Below, in pieces: positions 19,016 to 28,672 of a DNA stretch of 64,000 nucleotides (the first letter of the stretch is position 1; every line of letters begins with the position of its first letter). Made by a program: the position numbers and the translations under genes. The stretch comes from Prevotella denticola. Its GTDB lineage: Bacteria > Bacteroidota > Bacteroidia > Bacteroidales > Bacteroidaceae. The notes under the pieces were generated by a model, which was not told the origin of the DNA, made no database searches, and worked only from the letters and a program-made list of their open reading frames with translations. The stretch spans positions 248,001 through 312,000 of the forward strand of contig NZ_UGTM01000002.1 of the NCBI RefSeq assembly GCF_900454835.1, in the 5' to 3' direction.

Positions 19016-20158
19016 ATGGCAAAAAGAGACTACTACGAGGTGCTGGGTGTCAGCAAGAGTGCCTCAGAAGACGAGATAAAGAAAGCATACAGGAAACTTG
19101 CCATCAAGTATCATCCCGACCGCAATCCGGGTGATACGGAGGCAGAGGCAAAGTTCAAGGAAGCCGCCGAAGCATACGATGTGCTGCATGATCCGCAGAA
19201 ACGGCAGATGTACGACCAGTTCGGTTTCGATGCACCAGGCGGTGGATTTGGTGGCGGCAGTCCGTTCGGTGCAGCCGGCGGATTCTCCATGGACGACATC
19301 TTCTCCATGTTCGGCGACATCTTCGGCGGGCGTGGCAGAGGCGGACATCAGGCACAGAGATACCGGGGTACGGATCTGCGTCTGAAGGTCCGGCTATCCC
19401 TGCAAGAGGTAGCGACAGGTGTCACCAAGAAGTTCAAGGTGCGCAAGGATGTTACCTGCGACCACTGCCACGGCTCTGGAGCAGAGGCCGGCAGCGGTAG
19501 CGAGACCTGCCCGAACTGTCATGGGACGGGCGTGGAAATCCGCACTCAGCAGAGCATCTTCGGCATGATGCAGACCCAGACTGTCTGCCATGTCTGCGGC
19601 GGCGAGGGGACCGTTATCAAGAACAAGTGCAGCCACTGCCATGGGGAAGGCATCGTCAAAGGCGAAGAGGTCGTCGAAATCAACATTCCGGCAGGCGTAG
19701 CCGAGGGTATGGTCGTCAATGTCCCGGGCAAGGGTAACGCCGGAAGACACAACGGTGTGACGGGAGATATCCAAGTGTACATAGAGGAAGAGCCCGACGA
19801 CACCTTCATCCGAGACGGACAGAATGTCATCTACAATCTCCTGCTCGACTTCCCGACAGCTGCATTGGGCGGACAGGCTGACATCCCGACCATTGACGGG
19901 AGCAGCGTGAAAATCAAAATCGAACCGGGCACGCAGCCGGGCAAGACGCTCCGTCTGCGCGGCAAGGGACTGCCTGCCGTCCAGGGCTATGGAATCGGCA
20001 CAGGCGATCTGATTGTCCACATCAGCGTGTATGTCCCGAAGGAACTGAACAAGGCAGAGCGGAAAGCCATCGAAGAACTGCGCCAGAACGAGAACTTCCG
20101 CGGTGACACCTCTACCAAGCGTTCTATCTTCGAGAACTTCCGTAAACTGTTCTCATAG
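19016..20158 (+). CDS. dnaJ: Chaperone DnaJ (type I Hsp40)
   Basis: A 380-residue type I DnaJ. The J domain at residues 1-70 has the HPD motif ([10 protein letters not shown]). A Gly/Phe-rich linker with [11 protein letters not shown] follows. The zinc domain carries four CxxCxGxG repeats ([32 protein letters not shown]), and the C-terminal substrate-binding beta domains complete the protein. It delivers substrates to DnaK and stimulates its ATPase, working with GrpE encoded just upstream. Length and domain order are normal. The stop is followed directly by a 10-bp tandem repeat. Confidence 0.97.
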   Translation: MAKRDYYEVLGVSKSASEDEIKKAYRKLAIKYHPDRNPGDTEAEAKFKEAAEAYDVLHDPQKRQMYDQFGFDAPGGGFGGGSPFGAAGGFSMDDIFSMFGDIFGGRGRGGHQAQRYRGTDLRLKVRLSLQEVATGVTKKFKVRKDVTCDHCHGSGAEAGSGSETCPNCHGTGVEIRTQQSIFGMMQTQTVCHVCGGEGTVIKNKCSHCHGEGIVKGEEVVEINIPAGVAEGMVVNVPGKGNAGRHNGVTGDIQVYIEEEPDDTFIRDGQNVIYNLLLDFPTAALGGQADIPTIDGSSVKIKIEPGTQPGKTLRLRGKGLPAVQGYGIGTGDLIVHISVYVPKELNKAERKAIEELRQNENFRGDTSTKRSIFENFRKLFS

Positions 20159-20160
20159 CC

Positions 20161-20220
20161 GCTTATCACCGTCCATCATCGCTTATCATCGCCCATCACC
20201 AGCCATCATCGCCCATCCCC
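20161..20220 (+). repeat. 10-bp tandem array, copy 1
   Basis: Six 10-bp units of the form GCYYATCAYC fill the gap between dnaJ and folC, ending 18 bp before the folC ATG. The same unit type recurs at 56781 and 57171. Confidence 0.8.
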
Positions 20221-20238
20221 TCCTACCCCACCCATCCC

Positions 20239-21525
20239 ATGACATACCAAGAAACTGTAAAATACCTGTTTGCCAGCACCCCCGTCTTCGAGCACATCGG
20301 TGCTTCCGCCTATAAAGAAGGACTGGGTACGACAAAGGCTCTGGACGAACACTTCGGCCATCCTCACACCCGTTTCCTGTCCATCCATGTTGCCGGAACC
20401 AACGGCAAAGGCTCCTGTTCGCACACACTGGCCGCCATTCTCCAGGCCGAAGGCTACAAAGTAGGACTCTACACCAGTCCGCATCTTGTTGACTTCCGAG
20501 AGCGCATCAGGGTCAACGGACAGATGATTCCGGAACAGGAAGTCATAGATTTCGTCGAACAGGAGCGCAGCTTCTTCGAACCGCTCCATCCGTCTTTCTT
20601 TGAGCTGACGACAGCATTGGCATTCAAGTACTTTGCTGAACAGAAGGTAGACATCGCCGTCATCGAAGTAGGTCTGGGCGGCAGGCTGGACTGCACGAAC
20701 ATCATCACCCCCGTCCTGTCCATCATCACCAACATCTCACTCGACCACACGCAGTTCCTCGGTAACACCCTGGCAGCGATTGCCGGCGAGAAAGCAGGCA
20801 TCATCAAGCAGGGCGTACCCGTCATCATCGGCGAGGCCGTACCCGAGACAAAGGCGGTATTTCTGGCAAAGGCACAGAAGATGGACGCACTCATTGTCTT
20901 TGCGGAAGACATTCCGGCCGTATGCGCATCACACGCACTCCCTACCGGCGGCATCGCTTACCGGACGCGCTTCTTCGGCAACATCACCGGCGAACTGGGC
21001 GGCAGCTATCAGGAGAAGAATGCCAACACGGTGCTGACAGCCGCCATGCTCCTGTATAATAAAGGTGTGATCAGAAATACCGACAGCATCGCCCGAGGCT
21101 TTGCCGATGTCTGCGAGGCTACAGGCCTGATGGGGAGATGGCAGAAACTGCAGGACCATCCGCTGGTCATCTGCGACACGGGGCACAATGCCGGAGGCTG
21201 GCAGTACCTCTCCCGGCAGATCCGTCACCAGCCCTGCCGCTGCAGGCGCATCGTCTTCGGCATGGTAGACGACAAGGATCTGCACGCAGTCATGTCCATG
21301 CTGCCCGACGATGCCGCCTACTACTGGACACAGCCCTCCACCCGCCGTGCCTTCCCGGCAGAGAAAGTTGCCGCCACAGCTGCCGGCTACGGCCTGCACG
21401 GAGAGACCTTCCCTACCGTTCCGGAAGCCTACCGCGCTGCCTTTCATGCTGCCGACAAGGACGATTTCATCTTCGTCGGTGGTTCCAGCTATGTAGTGGC
21501 CGACCTTCTGGCAGCCATCAGATGA
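20239..21525 (+). CDS. folC: Bifunctional folylpolyglutamate synthase / dihydrofolate synthase
   Basis: A 428-residue Mur-ligase-family enzyme that adds glutamate to dihydropteroate or to folates, using ATP, in the cytoplasm. The P-loop HVAGTNGKGSCSHTLA lies near residues 50-65, the second folC signature (VGLGGRLDCTNII) near 145-157, and the C-terminal Mur ligase domain contains the DTGHNAGGW motif. The length is normal. It follows dnaJ across a short repeat-filled spacer and may be read through from it; no separate promoter was found. It converges on the HTCS regulator gene downstream. Confidence 0.95.
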   Translation: MTYQETVKYLFASTPVFEHIGASAYKEGLGTTKALDEHFGHPHTRFLSIHVAGTNGKGSCSHTLAAILQAEGYKVGLYTSPHLVDFRERIRVNGQMIPEQEVIDFVEQERSFFEPLHPSFFELTTALAFKYFAEQKVDIAVIEVGLGGRLDCTNIITPVLSIITNISLDHTQFLGNTLAAIAGEKAGIIKQGVPVIIGEAVPETKAVFLAKAQKMDALIVFAEDIPAVCASHALPTGGIAYRTRFFGNITGELGGSYQEKNANTVLTAAMLLYNKGVIRNTDSIARGFADVCEATGLMGRWQKLQDHPLVICDTGHNAGGWQYLSRQIRHQPCRCRRIVFGMVDDKDLHAVMSMLPDDAAYYWTQPSTRRAFPAEKVAATAAGYGLHGETFPTVPEAYRAAFHAADKDDFIFVGGSSYVVADLLAAIR

Positions 21526-21674
21526 CCTCCGGGCAGCCTTCCGGTACAGGCTCTCAAAGCAGACATAAGTCCGATGAAGCACACGAAAGGACAAAGACAC
21601 ACAAGGGGAAACGAAGACACACACAAGGGAAGCAAAGAGACATAAGAAAAGCAAAAAGAGACAAAGACACACAG

Positions 21675-21724
21675 AGGGAATGAAGGGGCGACTGCTGCAA
21701 AGCACGTCCCTTCATTCCCTTTTA
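21675..21724. terminator. Bidirectional terminator between folC and the HTCS gene
   Basis: Arms AGGGAATGAAGGG (21675-21687) and CCCTTCATTCCCT (21708-21720) pair perfectly over 13 bp and are followed by TTTT on the + strand. It lies between convergent genes and can serve both. Confidence 0.75.
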
Positions 21725-21755
21725 TCAATCCCCCTTCCCGCCGATGCCGAAGCCG

Positions 21756-24700
21756 TCAGCTGCCTTTGTATTCCTTTGGAGACACCTTGTACATCCCGGT
21801 AAAACATTTGTTGAAATACGACAGACTGCTGAAGCCCACCTGGTACATCACCTCGGAAACCGTAAGCTGTCCCTGTCCAAGCAGCATGGCAGCCCGCTTC
21901 AGCCGCTGTTCACGTATGAAACTGACAGGTGTCTGCCCTGTAAGCAACTTCATCTTTCTGTAAAGCTGCTTCTGTTCGATTCCGATCAGCTCGCACAGTC
22001 TGCTTACATTGAATTCTTCCGACGACATATTGCCGTTGATGGCCTTCATGATCTCGGTCATCAAACGCTCGTCATCATTCACCGTTTCAATTCTCCCCTG
22101 TCCCTCTTCCGCAATAGAAACGATATGGACACTCTTGACAATCGAAGCCTTCCGCCTGAGCAGCTGCACCATGTGCAGCTGGAGTTTCTGCAGATTGAAA
22201 GGCTTGGGAATGAACACGTCGGCACCGCACGAAATGCTCTTCAGTTCTGTCGTCTGGTCATCTTTTGCCGTCAGCATGATGATGGGCGTGTCTGCTGTCG
22301 CATGGTTATGCCGCAGCCGCCTGCACAGTTCCATCCCATCCATGCCGGGCATCATCTGGTCGGTGATGATGATGTCGGGGACTGTCGCCGCCACGTGTTC
22401 CATCGCTTCCTCACCGCTGTAAGCCACCATCGCCCTGTAGTTCTCGTTCAGGGCAGACTTCAGGAAGTCCACCATGTCATGGTTGTCATCCACGACAAGC
22501 ACCGTCGGCCGGCCGTCCGCATCGCCGGTACGACTTCCGTCGCCCGACAGTCCGTACCCGGACTCGCCGACAGGAATCGAAAAGGTCACTCTCAACCCGC
22601 CGGCATTCTCGGCGGCAATTGTCCCCCCATGGAGTTCCACATATTTCCTCGCCACGGCCAGCCCCAGCCCCGTACCGTCATGCTGGCTGTCGCCTTTGTA
22701 GTACTTATAGAAGATCCGGCGGAGTTCGCCTGCCGGGACACCCGGCCCGTTGTCAGCAACACTGACCGTTGCGCAGCCCTGCCCCATACCGACGCTGACC
22801 GCAATCCGCCCCGTCCTGTCGTCAACATATTTTGCAGCATTGGACAGGAGGTTGCGGACGACCGACTGTATCTTGACTATGTCAACATCCATCCAGAGCG
22901 TCTCTACGGAGCTGTGGAACGAAAGCGACACCTGCCGGTCCCGTGCCCGGTCAGAAAACTCACGGACACAGTTGCCCACCAGGGAGACGAAATCGACGTG
23001 CGAGTCGAGAATCCGGTCATCGCCCTCGACTTCCATCCGCTTGAAGTCCAATATGCGGTTGATGATGTCGCTCAGCCGCATGGCATTGCCATGTATCGAC
23101 CGCAGCTTTCCGCGGAAACGGGCATTGGTCGTTTCCGACAGCAGCTTCTCCAGCGGGGCTATGATCAGGCTGAGCGGTGTCTTGACCTCATGCGACATCT
23201 CGACGAAGAAGTCCATCTTCTGTTCCGTCAGAGCGATGGCGTTCTCCCGTTCGCGTTCTCTTAGCTCCTGCTGCGCACGCCTTCTGTAAAAGGAGAAGAC
23301 CACATAGACAAGCGACGAGGACGACAGAAGATACAGCAGCCATGCCCACCACTGCCGGTACCAGGGATAGGGCACCCAGAGCGTGTACTTCCTGACGCTG
23401 CCCGACCGGGGACCGGCCGACACATACAGTTCGCAGGCGCCGCCCGGCAGGGCCGGCAGGGCGATGCTGTTCGTCCCCGCAGCCAGCGGCATCCAGCGGC
23501 TGCCGTCGCCCAGTCTGTACCACAGTACTTCCGAGCTGCCGTTGCCGTAGTCGTAGGTGGAAAGGAAGATGGAGATGTTCTTCCTTCCGCCAAGGCGGAT
23601 ATCCGTGGCAAAGCGCGGGACAATGCCGCCGACAGCTCTGCCGTCGACGCTTATCCCCGTGACGTAAACATCCACGTCACGGCTGTTCCTTCCGTCCGAT
23701 ATCCGCTGCCTGGCCACGACATCCTGTCCGCCCCAGCATATCGAACGGTCTGCACCCACGTAAGTACCGGCCGTGAATCTGTACTCGGGCTTACCCGAAG
23801 AATGGACCGTATTGTCGTGCAGGTCGATGTAGAAAAGTCCTTCTGACGTCGACATCCATACCCGGGCGTTCTCGTTCACGAAGGCATAGATCATGCCGTC
23901 ATCCACGCTGAACCCGGTATCGGTGTACCTGCCCGATGCCATCTCGTATCTGTAAAGACGGCCCTGCACGTCAATCCATACAGAGCCTCTTGCCACCGTC
24001 ATGCCGTCAAGAAACATCTTCCGCCTGAGCGACACGCGGAAACTGCGTGTGTCGATGGACACCAGTCCCTTGCCGGTATAGGTCCACAGGTGTCCGCTGC
24101 CGTCCGGAACAAGCCGGTAGGCCGTGCTTACCAGCTCGGCATCCTTCCCGAAGGGCGACCGCAGCATCCGGTAAGTCCCGCCGCTCCGCAGCAGCGCCTT
24201 CTTGTCGACGACGTACAGTCCGCCCATGTAGGTGGCCACCCACAGCCTCCGCCGGTCGTCTTCATAGAGGGCATAGGCCCAGTCCGAATTCCGTCCGTCG
24301 CTGCCGGTGAGGGTGAAATAGTCGAACCGATCCGCCTGCCGGTCGTACCTGGCTATACTCGCATCCGTGGCGATCCAGATGTCATGGTCACGGTCTTCAT
24401 AGATATGGCGTATCATGTTCTTCTTCAGTCCGCTGCCGACCCTGAACCATCTGCAGCCCCGCCTCGTGACGTGCAGGATTCCGTTCTCTCCTCCGAGCCA
24501 CTTCTCCCCGTCAGCCGTCTCGAGGACGTTCGTGAAGGTGTTTCCCTCGTTCGAGCGGGTCATGTCGACAATGCGGGTGTACTCGAAAGGATCCGCCTGC
24601 CGGGCGAATGCCGCCCCGCGGTCGGTGGAGATCCATATATTGCCCCGACGGTCGCGGAAGAAGCTGTTGATACGGTTGCTGGGCAGACTGTACAGAGGCG

Positions 24701-25535
24701 ACGACACATCATGGCTCACCGTCCGTCTGCTTCCGCTTTCCGGGTTGAACACCAGCATGCCGTATTCAGAAGCGACGAGCAGGTTGCCGTCAGGCAGGAC
24801 GAGGGGATGGTTGTACGTACTGCCCGACAGAGCACGGGCCGTCTTTCCGCTCACCAGACTGCGGTGCAGGAGACCATGCTCCGTGCCGACCCACAGACAC
24901 CTGCGTCTCCGGTCTATATCGATGCTGTAGACATTGTCGTGTATGCCCGTGTCCCTTAAGTTTCCCCTGCCGTCCATGAAAGAGAGTCCCTTCAGATGGC
25001 CTATGTACACGCCGTTGCTGACAGGCCGGATGGTGTAGATGATATTGTCCTTGCCGCCCGGAACCATATACCGCTGCCACAGCCGGCGCCGGGTGTCGAA
25101 GCTGAAGAGACCGTTCGACTTCGTCCCTGCATAGAGGACTCCTCCCGACATGACGACGACACGTATCTCGCCCGTCTGCGGGACATTGCCCAAAGGGTTG
25201 CAGAGCCGTTCGGTTCTGATGTCGAGAAACCGGAGTCCGTCGTCACCGCCCAGTATAAGGATGTCGCGGTTCAATGCGGCAGCAGTCCAGAAGCTGCCGC
25301 CGGTAATCTTCCGGGTGCTGTAACCGTCGTAGGTGAACACGCCCTGCCTCGTGATGAGCCAGACCATCCCCTGGCGGTCCTGCCACACCTGCTCCACCTC
25401 GTTCGCCGCATAAGGCAGAGAAACATTGAAAAACCGGGCGAAGTGCGGTGTCCGGGCTGCCATGCGGCCCGTCATCAGGAGGATGAGCACCAGCAGGGCC
25501 GTGCCTCGTCTCGAAAATCTGAACATCTTTGTCAT
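21756..25535 (-). CDS. Hybrid two-component system regulator (HTCS) of the galactan locus
   Basis: About 1259 residues. In order: signal or anchor helix, a long run of two-component propeller (Reg_prop) repeats, a Y_Y_Y-type domain, a membrane span near residue 730, a histidine kinase with His782 in SHEVKTPL and a G-box ATPase (NGPGVP, GTGLGLA), a receiver with Asp1059 in ITDQMMPG, and a C-terminal AraC-type helix-turn-helix. The start is set at 25535 because the -7 element lies at 25602-25609, so an ATG at 25655 would be upstream of the transcript. HTCS proteins sense oligosaccharide in the periplasm and activate their own susCD locus. Adjacent GH53 points to galacto-oligosaccharide as the ligand, which is inferred. 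Confidence 0.93.
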   Translation of the reverse strand: MTKMFRFSRRGTALLVLILLMTGRMAARTPHFARFFNVSLPYAANEVEQVWQDRQGMVWLITRQGVFTYDGYSTRKITGGSFWTAAALNRDILILGGDDGLRFLDIRTERLCNPLGNVPQTGEIRVVVMSGGVLYAGTKSNGLFSFDTRRRLWQRYMVPGGKDNIIYTIRPVSNGVYIGHLKGLSFMDGRGNLRDTGIHDNVYSIDIDRRRRCLWVGTEHGLLHRSLVSGKTARALSGSTYNHPLVLPDGNLLVASEYGMLVFNPESGSRRTVSHDVSSPLYSLPSNRINSFFRDRRGNIWISTDRGAAFARQADPFEYTRIVDMTRSNEGNTFTNVLETADGEKWLGGENGILHVTRRGCRWFRVGSGLKKNMIRHIYEDRDHDIWIATDASIARYDRQADRFDYFTLTGSDGRNSDWAYALYEDDRRRLWVATYMGGLYVVDKKALLRSGGTYRMLRSPFGKDAELVSTAYRLVPDGSGHLWTYTGKGLVSIDTRSFRVSLRRKMFLDGMTVARGSVWIDVQGRLYRYEMASGRYTDTGFSVDDGMIYAFVNENARVWMSTSEGLFYIDLHDNTVHSSGKPEYRFTAGTYVGADRSICWGGQDVVARQRISDGRNSRDVDVYVTGISVDGRAVGGIVPRFATDIRLGGRKNISIFLSTYDYGNGSSEVLWYRLGDGSRWMPLAAGTNSIALPALPGGACELYVSAGPRSGSVRKYTLWVPYPWYRQWWAWLLYLLSSSSLVYVVFSFYRRRAQQELRERERENAIALTEQKMDFFVEMSHEVKTPLSLIIAPLEKLLSETTNARFRGKLRSIHGNAMRLSDIINRILDFKRMEVEGDDRILDSHVDFVSLVGNCVREFSDRARDRQVSLSFHSSVETLWMDVDIVKIQSVVRNLLSNAAKYVDDRTGRIAVSVGMGQGCATVSVADNGPGVPAGELRRIFYKYYKGDSQHDGTGLGLAVARKYVELHGGTIAAENAGGLRVTFSIPVGESGYGLSGDGSRTGDADGRPTVLVVDDNHDMVDFLKSALNENYRAMVAYSGEEAMEHVAATVPDIIITDQMMPGMDGMELCRRLRHNHATADTPIIMLTAKDDQTTELKSISCGADVFIPKPFNLQKLQLHMVQLLRRKASIVKSVHIVSIAEEGQGRIETVNDDERLMTEIMKAINGNMSSEEFNVSRLCELIGIEQKQLYRKMKLLTGQTPVSFIREQRLKRAAMLLGQGQLTVSEVMYQVGFSSLSYFNKCFTGMYKVSPKEYKGS

Positions 25536-25601
25536 ACCAAAAGACTGCAGCCGGAAGGCGGACGGCTCTGTGCCTGTCCTGCCGATACGGCCAGATATCT
25601 G

Positions 25602-25633
25602 CAAATTTACTGAAAAAACCACTTTCCCGACAA
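25602..25633 (-). promoter_or_regulatory. HTCS gene promoter
   Basis: On the minus strand TAAATTTG (25602-25609) matches the -7 element and TTG (25631-25633) lies 21 bp upstream. The regulator is therefore expressed separately from susC. The -33 element abuts repeat copy B. Confidence 0.7.
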
Positions 25634-25735
25634 CCAAGGCCTGCCTGATTTTCAATCAAGGCCTACTTGCACGTCAATCAAGGCCTACTTGGGCTTCAAT
25701 CGAGGCCTACTTGCAAGGCAATCAGGCACCTTTTC
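25634..25735 (+). repeat. 22-bp-unit dispersed repeat, copy B
   Basis: Three exact 22-bp units (25654-25675, 25676-25697, 25698-25719) with the core AATCAAGGCCTACTTG follow a partial unit. The copy ends in the tail CAATCAGGCACCTTTT. It lies immediately upstream of the HTCS promoter. Confidence 0.85.
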
Positions 25736-25896
25736 CAAGGCGGTTTATAAACGACTGTATATCAGACGCATACAACACGGACAACTAATGCCGGAAGCAC
25801 AGCGTCCGGAAGACACGGCGACAGCAGCAGGAAAGTGTGTCACATACCATATAGACCTTTGACACACCCTCCTTCCAGCTGTTCTCTCCGCCGTAC

Positions 25897-26946
25897 CTAT
25901 TCGGCGTAGGCGTCCAGTGCCACTGTCGGTGTCCCATTGACGAAACAGCCCTTGTTGTAGCCTTTGTTGTAACCAGCAGGTGCTTCCGGCTCCCAGTAGA
26001 AGACCCCTTCAAGATGTCCTGTGGCCTTTCCTTTGCGGATGACCGAGGCGATGCAGTCGCGGCACTCCTCGGCATTGTCGTAGTCCATTCCTATCTCGCA
26101 GACCATCACCGGTTTTCCATAGGTGGCATACAGGGTCTTGATATTGTCTACACATTTGTCTGCATAGACGGCACCCTTTCCCTTTTCGGGATAGAGCGAC
26201 ATACCGATGACATCGTACTTCCCGCCGTATTGCCGCATATAGTCGAAGACACGGGTATAGAACGCCAGGTTGTCGCCGCAGTCAATGTGGACAATCACCT
26301 TGGCCCCGGGGAATACGGCCTTTACCGCATCGTAGCCTGCATTGGACAGTTCGGCATAGTTGCCGCCCTTGTCAATGCTGCCCAGCGGCCATAGCATGCC
26401 CGTGCGGGTCTCGTTGCCTACCTGTACCCATTCAGGGGTGATGCCGAACGACTTAAGTTTCGTCAGCACCGACGTGACATGGGCGGCCACCGCCGTCTTC
26501 ATCTGCGGGAGGTCGTAGCCTGCCCACGCTGCCGGAACGGTCTGCTGTCCCGGATCAGCCCAGCTGTCACTGAAATGGAAGTCGATCATGACCCTCAGCC
26601 CCAGTGCAGCTGCCCGGCGCGCCTTCACCAGCACATCGTCGGCGTTGTTCCAGCCCGATGCCGGGTTGACCCATACACGGAGACGGACAGCATCTACGTG
26701 ACAGTCTTTCTTGAGCAGTGCCATCAGCTCTGTCGGCACACCGTTCCTGTCGGTGAAGGTCAGTCCTTCGCTCTCCATCTGGGTCACCCAGCTTACGTCC
26801 GCACCTCTGGCGAACGTACCGGCTGCGGTCGGTGTCTGTTCCGGCTGCCGGGGGGAGGTCACGGGACTGTCTTCTTTGTTGCAGGATGCCTGCACGCCTG
26901 TGATGAACAGCAGCAGGGCAATCATATTAAAAAACTTCTTCTTCAT
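25897..26946 (-). CDS. GH53 endo-beta-1,4-galactanase lipoprotein
   Basis: A 349-residue glycoside hydrolase that cuts beta-1,4-galactan side chains of pectin. The catalytic acid/base is Glu179 in WVQVGNE and the likely nucleophile is Glu284 in MVCEIGMD. GADVSWVTQME near residue 48 and DFHFSDSWADPG near 122 are GH53 hallmarks. The signal peptide ends near Cys22 (VQASC), an imperfect lipobox that fits a surface lipoprotein. It is the last gene of the susCD operon, 24 bp after the SusE/F-like gene. Family and activity are well supported by motifs; chain-length preference cannot be read. Confidence 0.93.
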   Translation of the reverse strand: MKKKFFNMIALLLFITGVQASCNKEDSPVTSPRQPEQTPTAAGTFARGADVSWVTQMESEGLTFTDRNGVPTELMALLKKDCHVDAVRLRVWVNPASGWNNADDVLVKARRAAALGLRVMIDFHFSDSWADPGQQTVPAAWAGYDLPQMKTAVAAHVTSVLTKLKSFGITPEWVQVGNETRTGMLWPLGSIDKGGNYAELSNAGYDAVKAVFPGAKVIVHIDCGDNLAFYTRVFDYMRQYGGKYDVIGMSLYPEKGKGAVYADKCVDNIKTLYATYGKPVMVCEIGMDYDNAEECRDCIASVIRKGKATGHLEGVFYWEPEAPAGYNKGYNKGCFVNGTPTVALDAYAE

Positions 26947-26970
26947 TTTATAGTTGTATAAGGATGTTGT

Positions 26971-28659
26971 TTATTGTTCAGTTAATGTATAAGTGCCTTT
27001 GCAGAGATCGACCGTGAAGGCATAGGTCTTCCCGGTCTTCCATCCCTTCGGCGCACCGGTCCCTTTCCTGCCCCAGCAGAGTGTGCCGTCACCCTGCGTG
27101 CCGAAGAAGTGCGTCCAGGAACCGTTGAGGAGTATCTGTACGCCCCACGGCGTGCCGGCCGTCGCGGCAACGGTCGCGGTGTACACACCCGGACGGCCCT
27201 CGACGGCCTTCATGCCGACCGGTTCCCAGCTGTCGTTGAAGCCGGCATATGCGACTTCCGTGACAGCCTCGTCCATCGGGTACCAGTAGTTCATCCATCC
27301 GAGCGAGGCGCATACGACATACAGCCCTTTGCCGGGCTGGGGAATGTTCCGGCCTTTCGTGGTGAGTTTCTTCTCCTCCGTGGCGGGATCCTGATTGATT
27401 TCCGTCCAGTCCTGATAAGCCTTCGAGAAGTAATAACCCCATGAGGAATTGAAATTGACCGCTGCGGCATAGCAGAGATGATCCTCGTCGTACAGTGTAA
27501 GATATTCCGTGTAGTCCCACAGGTCGTCGTTGCCGAGGATGTACAGCTTTCCCGGGACTTCTTCCGAAGTGCTGCCCTTGCCCGCCGTGCAGGTCCATCC
27601 GGAAGGGTCGGAAAGGTCCAGTGACAGCACCATCTCGCCGGCAGAGGGAACGTTGACCGTGATGTCCTTCGGTACGGATCCGAACGTAATCTTCCCGTTC
27701 TTCATCCCGAATGCCACGGCTGTACCGGCGGCAGCCCCGTCGTCGGTGCCGGTGGATACATCGTACTGCCGTCCGGTGCCGCTGATGCGGATGACAGCCG
27801 TTCCGGCAGATGCAGCCCTGAAAGACAGTGTCCATCTGTTGTTCTGCCGGTCATAGGCCATTTCTCCCCGGATGTCTCCACTGACAGAGAGCGAGGGAAT
27901 GTACAGCGCACTCCACTCCTGGCGCAGGGTGTTCACGACCGTGTAGTAACAGCCTGACGGTCCCGGGAACCAGAAGTTCCAATGCTGCTCGCCGCTGCTT
28001 GCCGCAAACGCCTTGCCGCCGCTGTCGTTGCCCCAGAGAATGCCGTTGCCTTCCTGTAGCCACCAGTTGTACCATCCGGCGACACCCATGAAACCGCTGT
28101 AGATGCCGTTGGATTCAGGCGAACAGAGGGTTTTGCCGGTGTCTGTGCGGTCGGAAGCGAGGATGGAGGCCCGGCTCATGTCGATACGGTACGGCGTAAC
28201 CTGCAGCCGGCAGACATTGCTGTATGCGGGGGCCAGATTGTCTGACAGCACCGACTTCATCCGTATGTACAGCGTCGAGGCCGCGTCTCCGGCCAGGTCC
28301 AGCCGCCCGGCAAGGGCATTGAGGCTTTCGGCCGTATATTGCAGAGACGTGGTCCCGGCATCGGTGAGGATCTCTATCGGCGAAGAGAAATCCTCCGTGG
28401 CCGAGAACTGCAGCGTGTTCGCCGTCGCATTCACCGGTGTCTGCACACGTCCGTCGCTGGTCGTCAGCCTTGAATTGTCCGTCCAGTAGAGCGTCAGCGC
28501 CAGGCCCGAAGTATTGTTCCGGTCGAGGACGACATCGCCGGAACTGCTCAGCTCAACCGCCGGGACACCGCCGGCGGTGATCAGGTCGCCATCCGTATTG
28601 CATGCGGCAAGCGACAGTACGGCCAGCAAAGATAGTAAAAAATATTTTGTCTTGTTCAT
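26971..28659 (-). CDS. SusE/SusF-like surface glycan-binding lipoprotein
   Basis: A 562-residue lipoprotein with the lipobox Leu-Ala-Ala-Cys at residue 19. An N-terminal SusE-type Ig-like region carries the family-like segment LTLYWTDNSRLTT. Tandem beta domains rich in Trp and Tyr follow (MGVAGWYNWWLQEGNG, FWFPGPSGCYYTVVN, LGWMNYWYPMDEA), as expected for carbohydrate contacts. It sits between susD and the GH53 gene, the usual place for a surface glycan-binding protein. It probably presents galactan to the enzyme and to the SusCD importer. Ligand is inferred from context. Confidence 0.85.
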   Translation of the reverse strand: MNKTKYFLLSLLAVLSLAACNTDGDLITAGGVPAVELSSSGDVVLDRNNTSGLALTLYWTDNSRLTTSDGRVQTPVNATANTLQFSATEDFSSPIEILTDAGTTSLQYTAESLNALAGRLDLAGDAASTLYIRMKSVLSDNLAPAYSNVCRLQVTPYRIDMSRASILASDRTDTGKTLCSPESNGIYSGFMGVAGWYNWWLQEGNGILWGNDSGGKAFAASSGEQHWNFWFPGPSGCYYTVVNTLRQEWSALYIPSLSVSGDIRGEMAYDRQNNRWTLSFRAASAGTAVIRISGTGRQYDVSTGTDDGAAAGTAVAFGMKNGKITFGSVPKDITVNVPSAGEMVLSLDLSDPSGWTCTAGKGSTSEEVPGKLYILGNDDLWDYTEYLTLYDEDHLCYAAAVNFNSSWGYYFSKAYQDWTEINQDPATEEKKLTTKGRNIPQPGKGLYVVCASLGWMNYWYPMDEAVTEVAYAGFNDSWEPVGMKAVEGRPGVYTATVAATAGTPWGVQILLNGSWTHFFGTQGDGTLCWGRKGTGAPKGWKTGKTYAFTVDLCKGTYTLTEQ

Positions 28660-28672
28660 GACTTGTCAGAAG

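Larger units (their letters stand above)
25536..25896. other. Intergenic region between the GH53 and HTCS genes
   Basis: It holds the HTCS promoter and copy B of the 22-bp-unit repeat. The remainder (25736-25896) has no supported gene. Confidence 0.7.

Noticed and set aside
21744..23264. A 506-codon open frame on + antisense to the HTCS gene
   Set aside because: The minus-strand product has kinase, receiver and HTH motifs; the + translation has none.
25536..25655. Longer N-terminus of the HTCS protein from an ATG at 25655
   Set aside because: It would begin upstream of the -7 element at 25602-25609 and precede the signal helix with unrelated residues from the repeat.
25634..25735. CRISPR-like appearance of the 22-bp units
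   Set aside because: The spacer is only 5 bp, the units are imperfect, and no cas gene is present.
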